64,000 nt of DNA from Alicyclobacillus sacchari (GCF_004366795.1 NZ_SORF01000003.1:186001-250000), one strand, 5' to 3'. Positions 1-8,794 are shown, counted from the first letter of the stretch. Notes: generated by a model not told the origin, from the sequence alone. Translations and numbers: made by a program.

Positions 1-6
1 TTTCGT

Positions 7-16
7 AAAACGTTTT
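7..16. promoter_or_regulatory. Palindrome resembling a LacI/CcpA-type operator
   Basis: AAAACGTTTT is a perfect 10-base palindrome with the central CG typical of LacI-family operators and close to a cre site. It lies about 130 bases before the hexonate transporter gene, whose cluster includes a LacI-type regulator. Binding by that regulator or by CcpA is inference. A second palindrome, TGAGCAT-GT-ATGCTCA, follows at 24-39. Confidence 0.35.
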
Positions 17-143
17 CCTTATTTGAGCATGTATGCTCATTTGCAGTCAGGCCAAAGCGCAGTTTGCGTTTGCGGATGTCGCGGCGGCCTTGAGGAAACT
101 GTAAGAAAGCGCCAACAAGGCGCAATGAAAGAGGGGGAATTTC

Positions 144-1403
144 ATGAAAAGGTGGGGTATTGGCCTTTTAATTGGCATTGGCGTCCTCATCAACTACTTT
201 GACAGGACCAACCTGTCCGTCGCGCAACAGCCCTTGTCCAATCTCTATCATTTAAACGATGCGCAAATGGGCATTATTCTTTCTGCATTTGGCTGGTCGT
301 ACGCGGCGTTTCAGTTGCCGGTTGGCGCATTGCTCGACAAAGTTGGCGTCAAGTGGCTCAATCGTATCGGCGGGATCATCTGGTCCATTGCGACGTTTAT
401 GACTGCCCTTGTCAGCGGTATGGGACTTATCATCCTCGCCCGCGTTCTGCTCGGCGTCGCCGAAGCACCTGTGTTCCCTGCGGCGTCCAAAGCGACAGGC
501 TACTGGTTCCCAGTGCGTGAGCGCGGACTCGCGACATCGCTCTTCGATGCCGCTGCCAAGTTCTCCAACGTCATTGGCACACCGCTCATCGCTTGGGCAG
601 TTACACAGTGGGGGTGGAGAGGCGGCTTCTGGTTCACCGGTATCCTGAGTGTTCTCTACCTGATTGCGTACTGGATCTTTTATCGCGATCCAAAAGAAGC
701 TCGACTGTCTCCTGAAGAAGCGCAACTGTTGCGCGAAGGCGGCGCTCAAGAGGTCGGCGAAGCGGAAGGCGGCGTCGGCCGCAATCTGGCATACTTGCTG
801 GGTCAACGCAAAGTCTGGGGTTTGACACTTGGCTTCGCCGCTTACGGCTACTCGTTTTACCTATTCCTGACCTGGCTGCCAGGCTACCTTGAAAAGCAAA
901 TGCATATGTCCATCCTCAAGTCCGGCTGGTATACGGCTGGTCCGTGGCTCGTCGCGACCATCACCGACTTGCTCATTGGCGGTTGGTTGGTCGACAAACT
1001 GATTCAACGCGGCCACGATGTCACGCGCGTACGCAAAACCGTCCTGGTCATCGGCATGATTCTCGGTCTGGCCGTCATCCCGGCCGCATTCACGGCGAAT
1101 CCGAACGTCGCTGTCATTTGGATTGCCATTGCCCTTGGCGGCCTCGCGTTCTCCGCACCGGTTGGCTGGAGCATTCCATCGTTGATCGCGCCAAAAGGTA
1201 CGGTCGGCACCGTCGGCAGCATCATGAACTTTATCAACAATCTGATGAGTATCATTGCGCCCATCGTCACCGGCTTCGTCGTACAGCGTACAGGATCGTT
1301 CGAATCGGCGTTCGTCATTGCCGGTCTCGTACTCGTGCTAGGTATCTTGTGCTATGTATTCATGCTCGGTAAGATTGAGCAGATCCCAGAACAAAGGGTG
1401 TGA
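144..1403 (+). CDS. MFS transporter, anion:cation symporter type (gluconate/hexonate uptake)
   Basis: This 419-residue protein has about 12 hydrophobic segments and the family start NYFDRTNLSVA followed by the loop DKVGVKW between helices 2 and 3. These are features of the ACS branch of the MFS (ExuT, GudP, phthalate and hexuronate carriers), which takes up sugar acids with protons. The start is ATG with a GAGGGGGA site before it. The next gene is a gluconokinase, beginning at or just after this stop codon, so gluconate or a related hexonate is the likely substrate; that is inferred from context. Confidence 0.88.
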   Translation: MKRWGIGLLIGIGVLINYFDRTNLSVAQQPLSNLYHLNDAQMGIILSAFGWSYAAFQLPVGALLDKVGVKWLNRIGGIIWSIATFMTALVSGMGLIILARVLLGVAEAPVFPAASKATGYWFPVRERGLATSLFDAAAKFSNVIGTPLIAWAVTQWGWRGGFWFTGILSVLYLIAYWIFYRDPKEARLSPEEAQLLREGGAQEVGEAEGGVGRNLAYLLGQRKVWGLTLGFAAYGYSFYLFLTWLPGYLEKQMHMSILKSGWYTAGPWLVATITDLLIGGWLVDKLIQRGHDVTRVRKTVLVIGMILGLAVIPAAFTANPNVAVIWIAIALGGLAFSAPVGWSIPSLIAPKGTVGTVGSIMNFINNLMSIIAPIVTGFVVQRTGSFESAFVIAGLVLVLGILCYVFMLGKIEQIPEQRV

Positions 1404-1430
1404 CCCAAACTGAACAGCAACCTGTGTATC

Positions 1431-2876
1431 GTGGGTCTGGATATGGGCACCACGTCGCTCAAAGTTGTCGCATACACGCTGGCTGGCGAGGAACTCGCCA
1501 GCCGTTCGACGTTGATGGAGACGCATACCGATCTGGACGGGCAGGCGGTGCAAAATCCCGCGGCCATTGTACAGGCGGCAAATGAGGCACTGACACAACT
1601 GGGGGCGGATCTCGCCGCCCAGGATTATGTCATCGCGGCCATCGGCTTGAGTGCGGCGATGCATAGCCTGATGGCCTTGGACGATCAGAATCATCCCCTC
1701 ACCCCGGCCATGACGTGGATGGACGCGCGCCCGCATGCCCAGGCGCAAGCCTTGTGGCAAAGCGATTTGGGCAAGGATGTCTACCGGCACACCGGCACGC
1801 CCGTCCACGCCATGGCACCGGTCGTGAAACTTGCTTGGTTGCGCCTGAGCCAACCCGAGGTGTTTGCGCAGGCCAAGCGGTTTGTCTCCATCAAGGAATA
1901 CGTTTGGCACAGTTGGTTTGGCACATGGGAGGTCGATTTCGCCATGGCCTCTGCGACCGGCTTGCTCGACGTGACAACGCGCACATGGTACGAACCTGCA
2001 CTTGCGTATGCGGGCATTCGCAGTACCGCCCTGTCGACACTGGTCCCCGTGAACTTCGCCAGGCCTGCTTCCGATCTGCCTTTTGCGCACGCCTTGCCAC
2101 TTGCTGATGGAGCCCTGTGTGTCATCGGTGGTTCGGACGGTGTCCTGGCTTCGTTGGCAGCCGGTGCCACCGATGGCCGCGTCATGGTATTGACGCTTGG
2201 CACAAGTCTCGCCTTGCGTACAGGCCACACTGAGCCCTCGACAGACATTGAGAGCCGTTCGTTCTGCTACATCTTAGATGACCATCGCTTCATTCTGGGC
2301 AGTCCGAGTAACAGCGGTGGCGTCGTTCTCGATTGGCTGTACCGAAATGTCCTGTCGGAAGACGGAGAAGGGTTTGCGGAGCGGTTTCCCACTCTCTGTG
2401 CGGAGGCCGGGAGCGTGGAGGTGGACGGCTTATATTGCATCCCTTACATCACCGGTGAACGAGCACCCATCTGGGATGAGACGTCAAGCGCCGCCTTCGT
2501 TGGCTTGAAAGTGTATCATCGACAGCCGCACCTGATGCGGGCCGCCATCGAGGGCGTTCTCTTCAACGCGTATTGGATCGCGCAACAGTTGATGAAGCAA
2601 CGAGGCAAGCCAGATCGGCTGCTAGTATCGGGGAAACTGTTTCAGCAATCATGGGTACTGGCGTGGATCGCCAACTTATTTGAACTGCCGCTGGCGACGC
2701 AAGCTGACATGGATGGTGCGACCTATGGTGCCGCCATGCTGGCCGCTCGGCGTGCCGGTTTGGCGTTGGCCGCGCCGCCGCTTCAACCACTGTCCACGAA
2801 GGTCGATGCGGAGGCAGCAGAAAAAATACACCGCCGCTACCGGCAGTGGCGCGAACTGGTGCGCAAACGCAGCTGA
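1431..2876 (+). CDS. gntK: Gluconokinase, FGGY family
   Basis: The protein phosphorylates gluconate to 6-phosphogluconate, the substrate of Gnd encoded nearby. FGGY landmarks are present: GLDMGTTSLKVV at the N-terminus (first ATP loop), TWMDARP near residue 95, and GGSDGVLASLAAG plus TLGTSLALR in the second domain. Length (481 from GTG at 1431) is slightly short for the family because the first strand, normally YIVGLD, begins upstream. In frame upstream are CTG codons at 1410 and 1422; AAAGGG at 1393 is well spaced for CTG 1410. In another frame GTG 1400 overlaps the transporter stop and reads MTQTEQQPVY, which would join perfectly to IVGLDMG after a 2-base change. The true start is therefore unsettled. 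Confidence 0.85.
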   Translation: MGLDMGTTSLKVVAYTLAGEELASRSTLMETHTDLDGQAVQNPAAIVQAANEALTQLGADLAAQDYVIAAIGLSAAMHSLMALDDQNHPLTPAMTWMDARPHAQAQALWQSDLGKDVYRHTGTPVHAMAPVVKLAWLRLSQPEVFAQAKRFVSIKEYVWHSWFGTWEVDFAMASATGLLDVTTRTWYEPALAYAGIRSTALSTLVPVNFARPASDLPFAHALPLADGALCVIGGSDGVLASLAAGATDGRVMVLTLGTSLALRTGHTEPSTDIESRSFCYILDDHRFILGSPSNSGGVVLDWLYRNVLSEDGEGFAERFPTLCAEAGSVEVDGLYCIPYITGERAPIWDETSSAAFVGLKVYHRQPHLMRAAIEGVLFNAYWIAQQLMKQRGKPDRLLVSGKLFQQSWVLAWIANLFELPLATQADMDGATYGAAMLAARRAGLALAAPPLQPLSTKVDAEAAEKIHRRYRQWRELVRKRS

Positions 2877-2887
2877 GACAAAGCGCG

Positions 2888-3913
2888 CTACTTGGTCGAT
2901 CCGCCCGGGACGATGTGCGATGGCAGGACGATCCGGGCGACCTCCGCGCGTCCATCACTTGCCGGCTTGCCATGGACGCGCTTGAGAAGCAGGCGCCCCG
3001 CCTCTGCACCCATCTCTTCAACCGGTTGACGCACGCATGTCAAGGTTGGATCGACGAGTTGGGCCCAATCCGGCTCGTCAAATGTGGCCATACCAAACAC
3101 GCTGGGTACCGCCAAGGGCAGTTGGCGCAACAGACGATACAATGGCATCATAATCAGGCCGTTTGCCGTATAGACGGCAATCGGCTCGCCCTTCGCCGCC
3201 TGCGCCAACTCGCTCACCACGCCTGCAGCTCGCTCCATGGAGCCAACATCCTGCCGGTTGACATGCACCACCGTTGCGGCGACTTCGCGGGCCGCGCAAG
3301 CGTCCTCATAGCCTTGAAGCCGCTCGATCCGAGTTGGAATCCCAGCTTCGTCTTCAGTCACGTATATCACATGGCGATAACCGCGATCGAACAAGTGTAA
3401 AGCCATCTCGCGGGAGGCCTCGCGGTTGTTGGTCGCGATGGTGTGCGCACCGGCGACGGCAAAGGCTCGATCCACCAGCACAACTGGCATTTGCTCCGCG
3501 ATCGCCGCGAGTAAGTCGCCGTTCTCTCCCCCGGTCTGTAACACCATGGCCTCGACGCGTTGCGCCAGCAACGACTGCACGACGTCCCGCTCAATGTCGG
3601 CGTCGCCACCCGTTTCACTGACGATGAGATGATATCCGCTTCGCGTCAAAATGAGGCTGAGCGAACGCAAGAATCCTACACAAAACGGATAGCTCATGTT
3701 GACCACGACCGCGGCGATCGATTTGGTGCGGCTCGCCTTCAAACCTTGCGCGAGTGCATTCGGCCGATACCCCAATTCTTCGATCACAGCGCGGATGCGT
3801 TCGCGTGTCTTCGCACTCATCGACTCGTAGCGACCGTTGACATAGCGAGAGACAGTCGTGATCGAGACACCGGCGCGATTGGCCACATCTTGAATGGTCA
3901 CCCGTTTTTCCAC
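2888..3913 (-). CDS. LacI-family transcriptional regulator of the gluconate cluster
   Basis: The N-terminus KRVTIQDVANRAGVSITTVS is a classic LacI helix-turn-helix, followed by the hinge helix (RPNALAQGLK) and a periplasmic-binding-protein-like effector domain. An upstream in-frame ATG exists at 3928, but GGGGGAG lies inside that extension, six bases before GTG 3913. The GTG start also gives the usual short LacI N-terminus, so I chose it. It is convergent with the kinase gene (11 bases between stops) and lies downstream of gnd on the same strand. It probably represses the transporter/kinase genes and perhaps gnd; the ligand (gluconate or 6-phosphogluconate) is inference. Confidence 0.88.
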   Translation of the reverse strand: MEKRVTIQDVANRAGVSITTVSRYVNGRYESMSAKTRERIRAVIEELGYRPNALAQGLKASRTKSIAAVVVNMSYPFCVGFLRSLSLILTRSGYHLIVSETGGDADIERDVVQSLLAQRVEAMVLQTGGENGDLLAAIAEQMPVVLVDRAFAVAGAHTIATNNREASREMALHLFDRGYRHVIYVTEDEAGIPTRIERLQGYEDACAAREVAATVVHVNRQDVGSMERAAGVVSELAQAAKGEPIAVYTANGLIMMPLYRLLRQLPLAVPSVFGMATFDEPDWAQLVDPTLTCVRQPVEEMGAEAGRLLLKRVHGKPASDGRAEVARIVLPSHIVPGGSTK

Positions 3914-3946
3914 GTCAAGCTCCCCCATCGCCAGACCCTATGACAA

Positions 3947-3973
3947 CAGGCGGTAGAATGGCTCCACCGCCTG
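3947..3973. terminator. Hairpin between gnd and the lacI-type gene
   Basis: CAGGCGGT and ACCGCCTG form a perfect 8-base-pair stem with an 11-base loop, downstream of gnd and just before the regulator gene on the minus strand. There is no strong T-run, so it may only attenuate transcription or stabilise the gnd message. Confidence 0.4.
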
Positions 3974-4051
3974 CATTTCCCGATCAAACCGTTTGCAGCG
4001 TGGCTTGACACGCCTCTTGCAAACGCGCATCTATACGATCTCGCTGCAGGC

Positions 4052-4948
4052 TTACGCCTTTTCGACCGCGTGCCCGCCGAACTGGTTGCGCAGTGCCGCC
4101 TGCACCTTGCCTGTAAACGTATCGTCCTCCTGTGAACGGTAGCGCATCAGCAAGGACATGGCGATAATGGGCGTAGCAGCCTGAATGTCCAGAGCTTCTT
4201 GCACCGTCCACTGACCTTCGCCGGACGAGTGTACGACCCCTCTGATTTGGTCCAAGCGCGGATCTGCACGGAATGCCTTTTCGGTGAGCTCCATCAGCCA
4301 GCCGCGGATGACGGAACCGTTCGACCAACAGCGTGCAACCTCCGCAAAATCATAATCAAACGGACCTTTTTCGAGCACTTCGAAACCTTCGCCGATGGCG
4401 GCCATCATGCCGTACTCGACGCCGTTGTGCACCATTTTGCAGTAGTGGCCGCTGCCCGCGCGACCGGTGTAGACATAGCCGTTTGGCACGGCCGTATCCC
4501 GAAAAATAGGTTCGATGGTCTTGAAGACCTCGGCGTCGCCACCAATCATATAACAAGCGCCATAGCGCGCACCTTCCATACCGCCGGACGTGCCGACATC
4601 GAAGAAGTAAATGCCCTGCTTGGACAATTCTTCAGCGTGACGGACACTCTCCTTGTAGTACGAATTGCCGCCCTCGATGATGATGTCGCCCTTAGTGAGC
4701 AGCGGCTTCAATTGGTCAATCAGGTTGTCGACCGGTTTGCCGTGCGGAACCATCAACCAAACAATGCGCGGAGACTCCAATTTGGACACCAAATCGGAAA
4801 TCGATTCAGCCGGCGTCGCCCCCGCCTCAGCCAAGCGCGCAACTGCGTTCTTGTCGAGATCAAACGCAACCACCTTGTGATTGTGATCCATCATGTTCAG
4901 GGCCAAGTTATGCCCCATCTTGCCAAGCCCAATAAGCCCGACTTGCAT
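4052..4948 (-). CDS. gnd: 6-phosphogluconate dehydrogenase (decarboxylating), short form
   Basis: It oxidises 6-phosphogluconate to ribulose 5-phosphate and CO2. The Rossmann start VGLIGLGKMGHNLALNMM, the EGGNSYY segment, the substrate loop DVGTSGGMEGARYG and the catalytic helix KMVHNGVEYGMM are all visible. At 298 residues it belongs to the short (about 300) NAD-preferring group rather than the 470-residue NADP enzymes. The ATG at 4948 has AAAGGG eight bases upstream; an in-frame GTG three codons earlier is less well placed. With gluconokinase it completes a gluconate-to-pentose-phosphate route. Confidence 0.93.
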   Translation of the reverse strand: MQVGLIGLGKMGHNLALNMMDHNHKVVAFDLDKNAVARLAEAGATPAESISDLVSKLESPRIVWLMVPHGKPVDNLIDQLKPLLTKGDIIIEGGNSYYKESVRHAEELSKQGIYFFDVGTSGGMEGARYGACYMIGGDAEVFKTIEPIFRDTAVPNGYVYTGRAGSGHYCKMVHNGVEYGMMAAIGEGFEVLEKGPFDYDFAEVARCWSNGSVIRGWLMELTEKAFRADPRLDQIRGVVHSSGEGQWTVQEALDIQAATPIIAMSLLMRYRSQEDDTFTGKVQAALRNQFGGHAVEKA

Positions 4949-5280
4949 AGAGAACACCCTTTCCTACTCCTAGTCAGCTGTCTTTCTGCTTTCAGTGTCC
5001 CGGCCGCATCCTCTCCCTATACAACGGCCGACTGGACAGAAGCGCCGATTTGCGATCACGCGATTATGTACTTGCAACAAACGCTGTCCCAAAAGCAGGT
5101 TTGCGCGATATACTTGGCACGTGGCGAATCCAATACAATGAATGCATTTGGCCCGCTTCTTTCTCTGTGCCGTTGTGAACGCCCCTGGCGCTTCCTCCTG
5201 CACACAACTTCTATCATACCACATGCGGCGCGCGGCTACTTCCGCACGCCTCTGAAGAAGCTGACAAAGGAGTTCAAACC
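4949..5280. other. Divergent intergenic region between gnd and dapH
   Basis: These 332 bases separate two divergent genes and should hold both promoters. On the minus strand TGGTATGAT (5215-5223) looks like an extended -10, and CATAAT (5065-5070) with TTGGGA 18 bases upstream is a second gnd candidate. I see no convincing dapH promoter and no lysine riboswitch core. An 84-codon minus-strand frame here has no recognisable sequence or good ribosome site. Confidence 0.35.
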
Positions 5281-5985
5281 ATGCAAACAGCCGAAGAGAT
5301 CATTCGCTTTATCGCAGAAAGCAAAAAAAAGACGCCTGTAAAGGTTTACCTCCGCGGCAAATTGGACGAAATTCAGTTCCCCGCTTCGGTGCGACCGTTC
5401 GTCGACGACAAGACCGGTGTGGTATTTGGCGAATGGAACGAGATTTCAGCACTCCTCGAAGCCAACCGCGAAGTGATTGAGGATTTTGAAATCGAGGCGG
5501 ATCGCCGCAACAGCGCGATTCCACTCCTCGATATCAAGGACACGCCGGCACGCATCGAACCCGGCGCCATCATTCGCGACAAAGTCAAAATTGGCGAAAA
5601 TGCGGTCATCATGATGGGCGCCATCCTGAATATCGGCGCAGAAGTCGGTCCTGGCACGATGATCGACATGGGAGCCGTTCTCGGCGGCCGCGCCACCGTT
5701 GGCGCCAACTGCCATATCGGTGCGGGTGCGGTGTTGGCAGGCGTGATCGAGCCGCCCTCCGCACAACCTGTCATTGTCGAAGATGGCGTGTTGATTGGCG
5801 CGAATGCCGTCGTCTTGGAGGGCGTGCGCATCGGCAAGGGTTCCGTCGTGGCCGCGGGTGCGGTCGTCATTGAAGACGTGGCGCCAGGAACGGTGGTTGC
5901 AGGCGTGCCCGCACGCGTGATCAAGCGGATTGAAGACGTCGATAGCAAAAAAATCGAGTTGAAAGAGGAACTGCGTCGCCTATGA
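5281..5985 (+). CDS. dapH: 2,3,4,5-tetrahydropyridine-2,6-dicarboxylate N-acetyltransferase
   Basis: DapH acetylates tetrahydrodipicolinate using acetyl-CoA, opening the acetylase branch to meso-diaminopimelate and lysine. The 234 residues begin with an alpha-helical domain and continue as a left-handed beta-helix of hexapeptide repeats (for example [20 protein letters not shown]), ending in the trimer-forming [10 protein letters not shown] segment. Length matches Bacillus DapH. CAAAGGAG precedes the ATG. Its stop overlaps the start of the deacetylase gene, so the two are translationally coupled. Confidence 0.95.
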   Translation: MQTAEEIIRFIAESKKKTPVKVYLRGKLDEIQFPASVRPFVDDKTGVVFGEWNEISALLEANREVIEDFEIEADRRNSAIPLLDIKDTPARIEPGAIIRDKVKIGENAVIMMGAILNIGAEVGPGTMIDMGAVLGGRATVGANCHIGAGAVLAGVIEPPSAQPVIVEDGVLIGANAVVLEGVRIGKGSVVAAGAVVIEDVAPGTVVAGVPARVIKRIEDVDSKKIELKEELRRL

Positions 5986-7109
5986 GCCGCATCGACGTTC
6001 ACGCTGCGCGGCGAGCCCTTCATCGCATTCCGGAGCTCGGCTTTCAGGAGTACGAGACGCAAAAGTACTTGCTCTCGCTATTGAATGGGCTGCCAACGGA
6101 TCATTTGTCGGTGACGACGTGGCGCACAGGTATCATCGTCCACATCCGCGGCTCAGAGCCTGAGGCGCGTATAGGCTATCGTTGCGACCTCGACGGCCTG
6201 CCCATTCGCGAAGAGACGGGGTGCGACTTTGCTTCGATCCACGAGGGGATGATGCACGCCTGCGGGCACGACGTGCACATGGCCATCGCCTTGGGCCTTG
6301 TCGATCACTTCGCGCACACGCAGCCGAAAGACGACTTGATTATCGTCTTTCAGCCGGCGGAGGAAGGCCCAGGCGGCGCACAGCCGATGCTCGCCAGCCC
6401 GGAATTCCAAGCCGTTCGGCCGGAGAAGATATTCGCTCTGCACGTGCAGCCGGATTTGCCGGTCGGCGAGATCGGCATCCGCCCCGGTATCCTGTTTGCC
6501 AACACGTCAGAATTGTTTATCGATCTCATCGGTCGCGGCGGTCATGCGGCGTACCCGCATCAAGCAAACGATATGGTCGTCGCCGGCGCTCATTTGGTCA
6601 CAGCCTTACAATCGGTGGTCGCGCGTAATATCGATCCGCTCGACGCAGCGGTAATTACGATTGGCCGCTTGGAGTCCGGCACGAAGCAGAATATCATCGC
6701 GGGCCGGGCGCGGCTCGAAGGCACCATTCGCACGCTTGCGGCGGCAACGATGCCGCAGGTGAAACGGCGAATTGAATCCATCGTGGCGGGCGTGGGCGAG
6801 ATGTTTGATTGCGCGGCCGAGATCGATTATGGTGCAAATTACTATCAGGTGTTCAACCATGAGGAACTCACAAAATCATTTATGGATTTTGTCAGCGCGC
6901 GAGGTCTGGCTGTCGTTCGCGAGGTACCGGCTGCGATGACGGGCGAGGACTTTGGCTATTTCCTGAAGGAGATTCCTGGTTTTCTGTTTTGGCTGGGCGC
7001 GGAGACGCCGTACGGACTGCACCATGAAAACATGCTGCCCGACGAACGGTGCATCGATACGGCGCTGCGCGTCCTCATACCGTATTTCAGCGAGCGCGGC
7101 TACCGTTGA
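5982..7109 (+). CDS. dapL: N-acetyldiaminopimelate deacetylase, M20 peptidase family
   Basis: It removes acetate from N-acetyl-LL-diaminopimelate, the third step of the acetylase branch. M20D signatures are in place: [10 protein letters not shown], then [15 protein letters not shown] with metal-binding Cys/His residues, and [12 protein letters not shown] with the catalytic glutamate. C-terminal HHENMLPDE fits the last metal-site histidine. The 375 residues match YkuR-type enzymes. The ATG overlaps the dapH stop (ATGA), showing an operon. The gene for the intermediate aminotransferase step lies close by on the other strand. Confidence 0.93.
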   Translation: MSRIDVHAARRALHRIPELGFQEYETQKYLLSLLNGLPTDHLSVTTWRTGIIVHIRGSEPEARIGYRCDLDGLPIREETGCDFASIHEGMMHACGHDVHMAIALGLVDHFAHTQPKDDLIIVFQPAEEGPGGAQPMLASPEFQAVRPEKIFALHVQPDLPVGEIGIRPGILFANTSELFIDLIGRGGHAAYPHQANDMVVAGAHLVTALQSVVARNIDPLDAAVITIGRLESGTKQNIIAGRARLEGTIRTLAAATMPQVKRRIESIVAGVGEMFDCAAEIDYGANYYQVFNHEELTKSFMDFVSARGLAVVREVPAAMTGEDFGYFLKEIPGFLFWLGAETPYGLHHENMLPDERCIDTALRVLIPYFSERGYR

Positions 7110-7143
7110 TTGCATCCATGCCTACTCGTTGCGGGCGTCACAC

Positions 7144-7260
7144 TCACATCCAATGTTCGATGAAGTATCGGTGCACGCTCGACAGCATGACGAGAATGGC
7201 AAGTAAGGCAAAAATCACGGCGCCGACGGCGACTTGCGTTTTTCTCGACTTGGATCGCAT
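7144..7260 (-). CDS. Small single-span membrane protein (38 residues)
   Basis: The frame reads MRSKSRKTQVAVGAV, a hydrophobic run FALLAILVML, and ends HRYFIEHWM. A basic start followed by one transmembrane helix suggests an inner-membrane microprotein with the N-terminus inside. GGGGGCG lies five bases before the ATG, which supports real translation. It follows the aminotransferase gene on the same strand after a hairpin and converges with the deacetylase gene. I do not recognise a family. It is too short for most gene finders. Confidence 0.55.
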   Translation of the reverse strand: MRSKSRKTQVAVGAVIFALLAILVMLSSVHRYFIEHWM

Positions 7261-7300
7261 CGCTTCGCCCCCAACCGGATCGGAATTCGCGCTTAGCTTG

Positions 7301-7336
7301 AGCCAACCCTGTACGTTTCATACGCCGGGGTTGGCT
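7301..7336. terminator. Hairpin after the aminotransferase gene
   Basis: AGCCAACCC pairs with GGGTTGGCT in a 9-base-pair stem, directly downstream of the minus-strand aminotransferase stop. The T-run is poor on both strands, so this is a weak terminator or attenuator ahead of the 38-residue gene. Confidence 0.45.
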
Positions 7337-7350
7337 TCTGCTAATGGCGA

Positions 7351-8511
7351 TCACGCTCGGCCAGCGTGGGCCACGAACGCCTCAATGCGGCGGAGTGCCT
7401 CGCGTAAAACATCGGGATCGCATGCGTAAGACAGGCGCACATAGCCCTCCCCAAACGGACTAAAGGCGTCGCCCGGAACGACGGCAACGCCTGCCTCGGC
7501 GAGCAATCGGTGCGCGATGTGTTCCGAGGTATCGCCAAGCGCATCCGCGAGCGCGGGAAATGCGTAAAATGCACCATCAGGGCGAACGAGGGGGATGTCC
7601 ATGGCGGCGAACAGCGCCACGACGACATCGCGGTTATGTTGGTACAACTCGCGCATCGGTCGGGCGTCGTCGGCACCTTCTCTGAGCGCAGCCAGCGCGG
7701 CGCGCTGACTGACCGAAGAGGCACAACTGACGCCATATTGGACAACCTTCGCCATCTCCGCTGAGACGTTTGCGGGTGCAAACGCAAAACCAATGCGCCA
7801 GCCGGTCATACTGTGCGATTTGGACAGGCCATGAATGACAATGGTTCGATCGCGCATACCCGGAAGCAGCGAGATGCTCGTTGGACTTCCGGCAAACTGC
7901 AGTTCGCAATAAATCTCGTCCGATATCACCCAAACTTTGGTGTCGGCCAATACCTCAGCCAAGGCCTGCAAACGTTCTCTGGGATAGACCACGCCGGTCG
8001 GGTTGACCGGCGACGCGAGGATGACCATCCGGGTGCGCGGCGTGATGGCCTGCCGCAGCGCGTCTTCTGTCAGCAAGAGACCATCCTGCCGGGTATCGAC
8101 GTAGACCACCTCGGCTCCGAGCAGTTTGACAATGCCCTCGTAGCCTGGGTAGGCAGGCGCAGGAATGATGACTTCGTCACCCGGCTGCAAAAGTGTGCGC
8201 ATGGCGATGTCCAGCGCGTGTGTCGCACCGACAGTGACCAACATTTCCGTTGCGGGATCGTAATCGATCCCGATGAGGCGGCGATAGTACGTCGCGGCAG
8301 CTTCGCGCAACGCCAGCGTGCCGCGGTTCGGCGTATAACCCGTATCCCCTTCTCCGATGGCCCTTTGCGCGGCGATCCGAATGTGTTCAGGGGTCGGCAA
8401 GTGCGGCTGGCCAATGGTAAGCGATAAAGCATTGGGATATTGGGACACTAGCTCAGAAAATTTACGAATCCCCGAAATTTGGATGGCTTGCGTGCGCGAT
8501 TGAAACTCCAC
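7351..8511 (-). CDS. patA: PLP-dependent aminotransferase, probable N-acetyl-diaminopimelate aminotransferase (PatA type)
   Basis: This 386-residue class I/II aminotransferase has GDTGYTPNRG, the SPVNPTG loop, ISDEIYCEL and the PLP lysine in SKSHSMTGWRIGF. The family includes PatA, which makes N-acetyl-LL-diaminopimelate, and aspartate or aromatic aminotransferases. Between dapH/dapL and folD, a PatA role would complete the acetylase pathway; that is inference from context, since sequence alone cannot fix the substrate. The start is GTG with AGGAGG eight bases upstream. The gene is convergent with dapHL, so it is not in the same transcript. Confidence 0.85.
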   Translation of the reverse strand: MEFQSRTQAIQISGIRKFSELVSQYPNALSLTIGQPHLPTPEHIRIAAQRAIGEGDTGYTPNRGTLALREAAATYYRRLIGIDYDPATEMLVTVGATHALDIAMRTLLQPGDEVIIPAPAYPGYEGIVKLLGAEVVYVDTRQDGLLLTEDALRQAITPRTRMVILASPVNPTGVVYPRERLQALAEVLADTKVWVISDEIYCELQFAGSPTSISLLPGMRDRTIVIHGLSKSHSMTGWRIGFAFAPANVSAEMAKVVQYGVSCASSVSQRAALAALREGADDARPMRELYQHNRDVVVALFAAMDIPLVRPDGAFYAFPALADALGDTSEHIAHRLLAEAGVAVVPGDAFSPFGEGYVRLSYACDPDVLREALRRIEAFVAHAGRA

Positions 8512-8572
8512 GTCAAATCCTCCTCAGCGGCGCCGGTTCCTGCCATTGGCTGCTTGGACCGTTTCCGGGAGC

Positions 8573-8601
8573 TTGCAGGCCGGCGCGATCGCTGTTATAT
8601 T
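8573..8601 (+). promoter_or_regulatory. Sigma-A-type promoter for folD
   Basis: TTGCAG and TATATT are separated by 17 bases, and transcription from here would run straight into the riboswitch that follows. The assignment rests on spacing and position. Confidence 0.5.
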
Positions 8602-8624
8602 CACAGTGAATAGCGTAACACGAA

Positions 8625-8707
8625 ACGACAATCACAGCGCTGTGTAACTGGCGGCTTTGCGTGGAGCACCACGAGGAAGCACAGCGAAAACAGTCGACCG
8701 CCTGGGC
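8625..8707 (+). promoter_or_regulatory. ZTP (pfl) riboswitch upstream of folD
   Basis: Conserved parts of the pfl/ZTP aptamer are present in order: the AACTGGCGG segment (8646-8654), the GGAGCACCACGAGGAAGC region, and the 3' CCGCCTGGGC element (8698-8707) that closes the pseudoknot. ZTP riboswitches sense ZMP/ZTP, which build up when 10-formyl-tetrahydrofolate is short, and turn on one-carbon genes such as folD. The 3' element is also the first arm of the following terminator, so ligand binding would prevent termination. Confidence 0.85.
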
Positions 8708-8728
8708 AGAAAAGTGACCCAGGCGGTC
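8696..8728 (+). terminator. Riboswitch expression-platform terminator
   Basis: GACCGCCTGGG and CCCAGGCGGTC form a perfect 11-base-pair stem with an 11-base loop, followed only by GTTTGCG. The 5' arm contains the CCGCCTGGG needed for the riboswitch pseudoknot, so the two folds exclude each other. The weak U-tract is unusual and may mean incomplete termination. Confidence 0.75.
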
Positions 8729-8794
8729 GTTTGCGTGTATATAGGCATACTGAACATAGACAAACTCGGATATACCTTTGCAGGAGGGGTAGAC

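Noticed and set aside
33-104. 23-codon frame ending DVAAALRKL at the left edge
   Set aside because: It resembles a protein C-terminus, but in-frame stops at 6 and 24 block extension upstream; too short to support.
4970-5224. 84-codon minus-strand frame before gnd
   Set aside because: Cys/Arg-rich without hydrophobic pattern, no suitable ribosome site, and it covers likely promoter sequence.
4949-5280. Lysine riboswitch before dapH
   Set aside because: The conserved lysine-aptamer core segments are not present.
4199-5341. 380-codon plus-strand frame across gnd and the intergenic region
   Set aside because: Most of it is antisense to gnd and its end overlaps the dapH start; no domain is seen.
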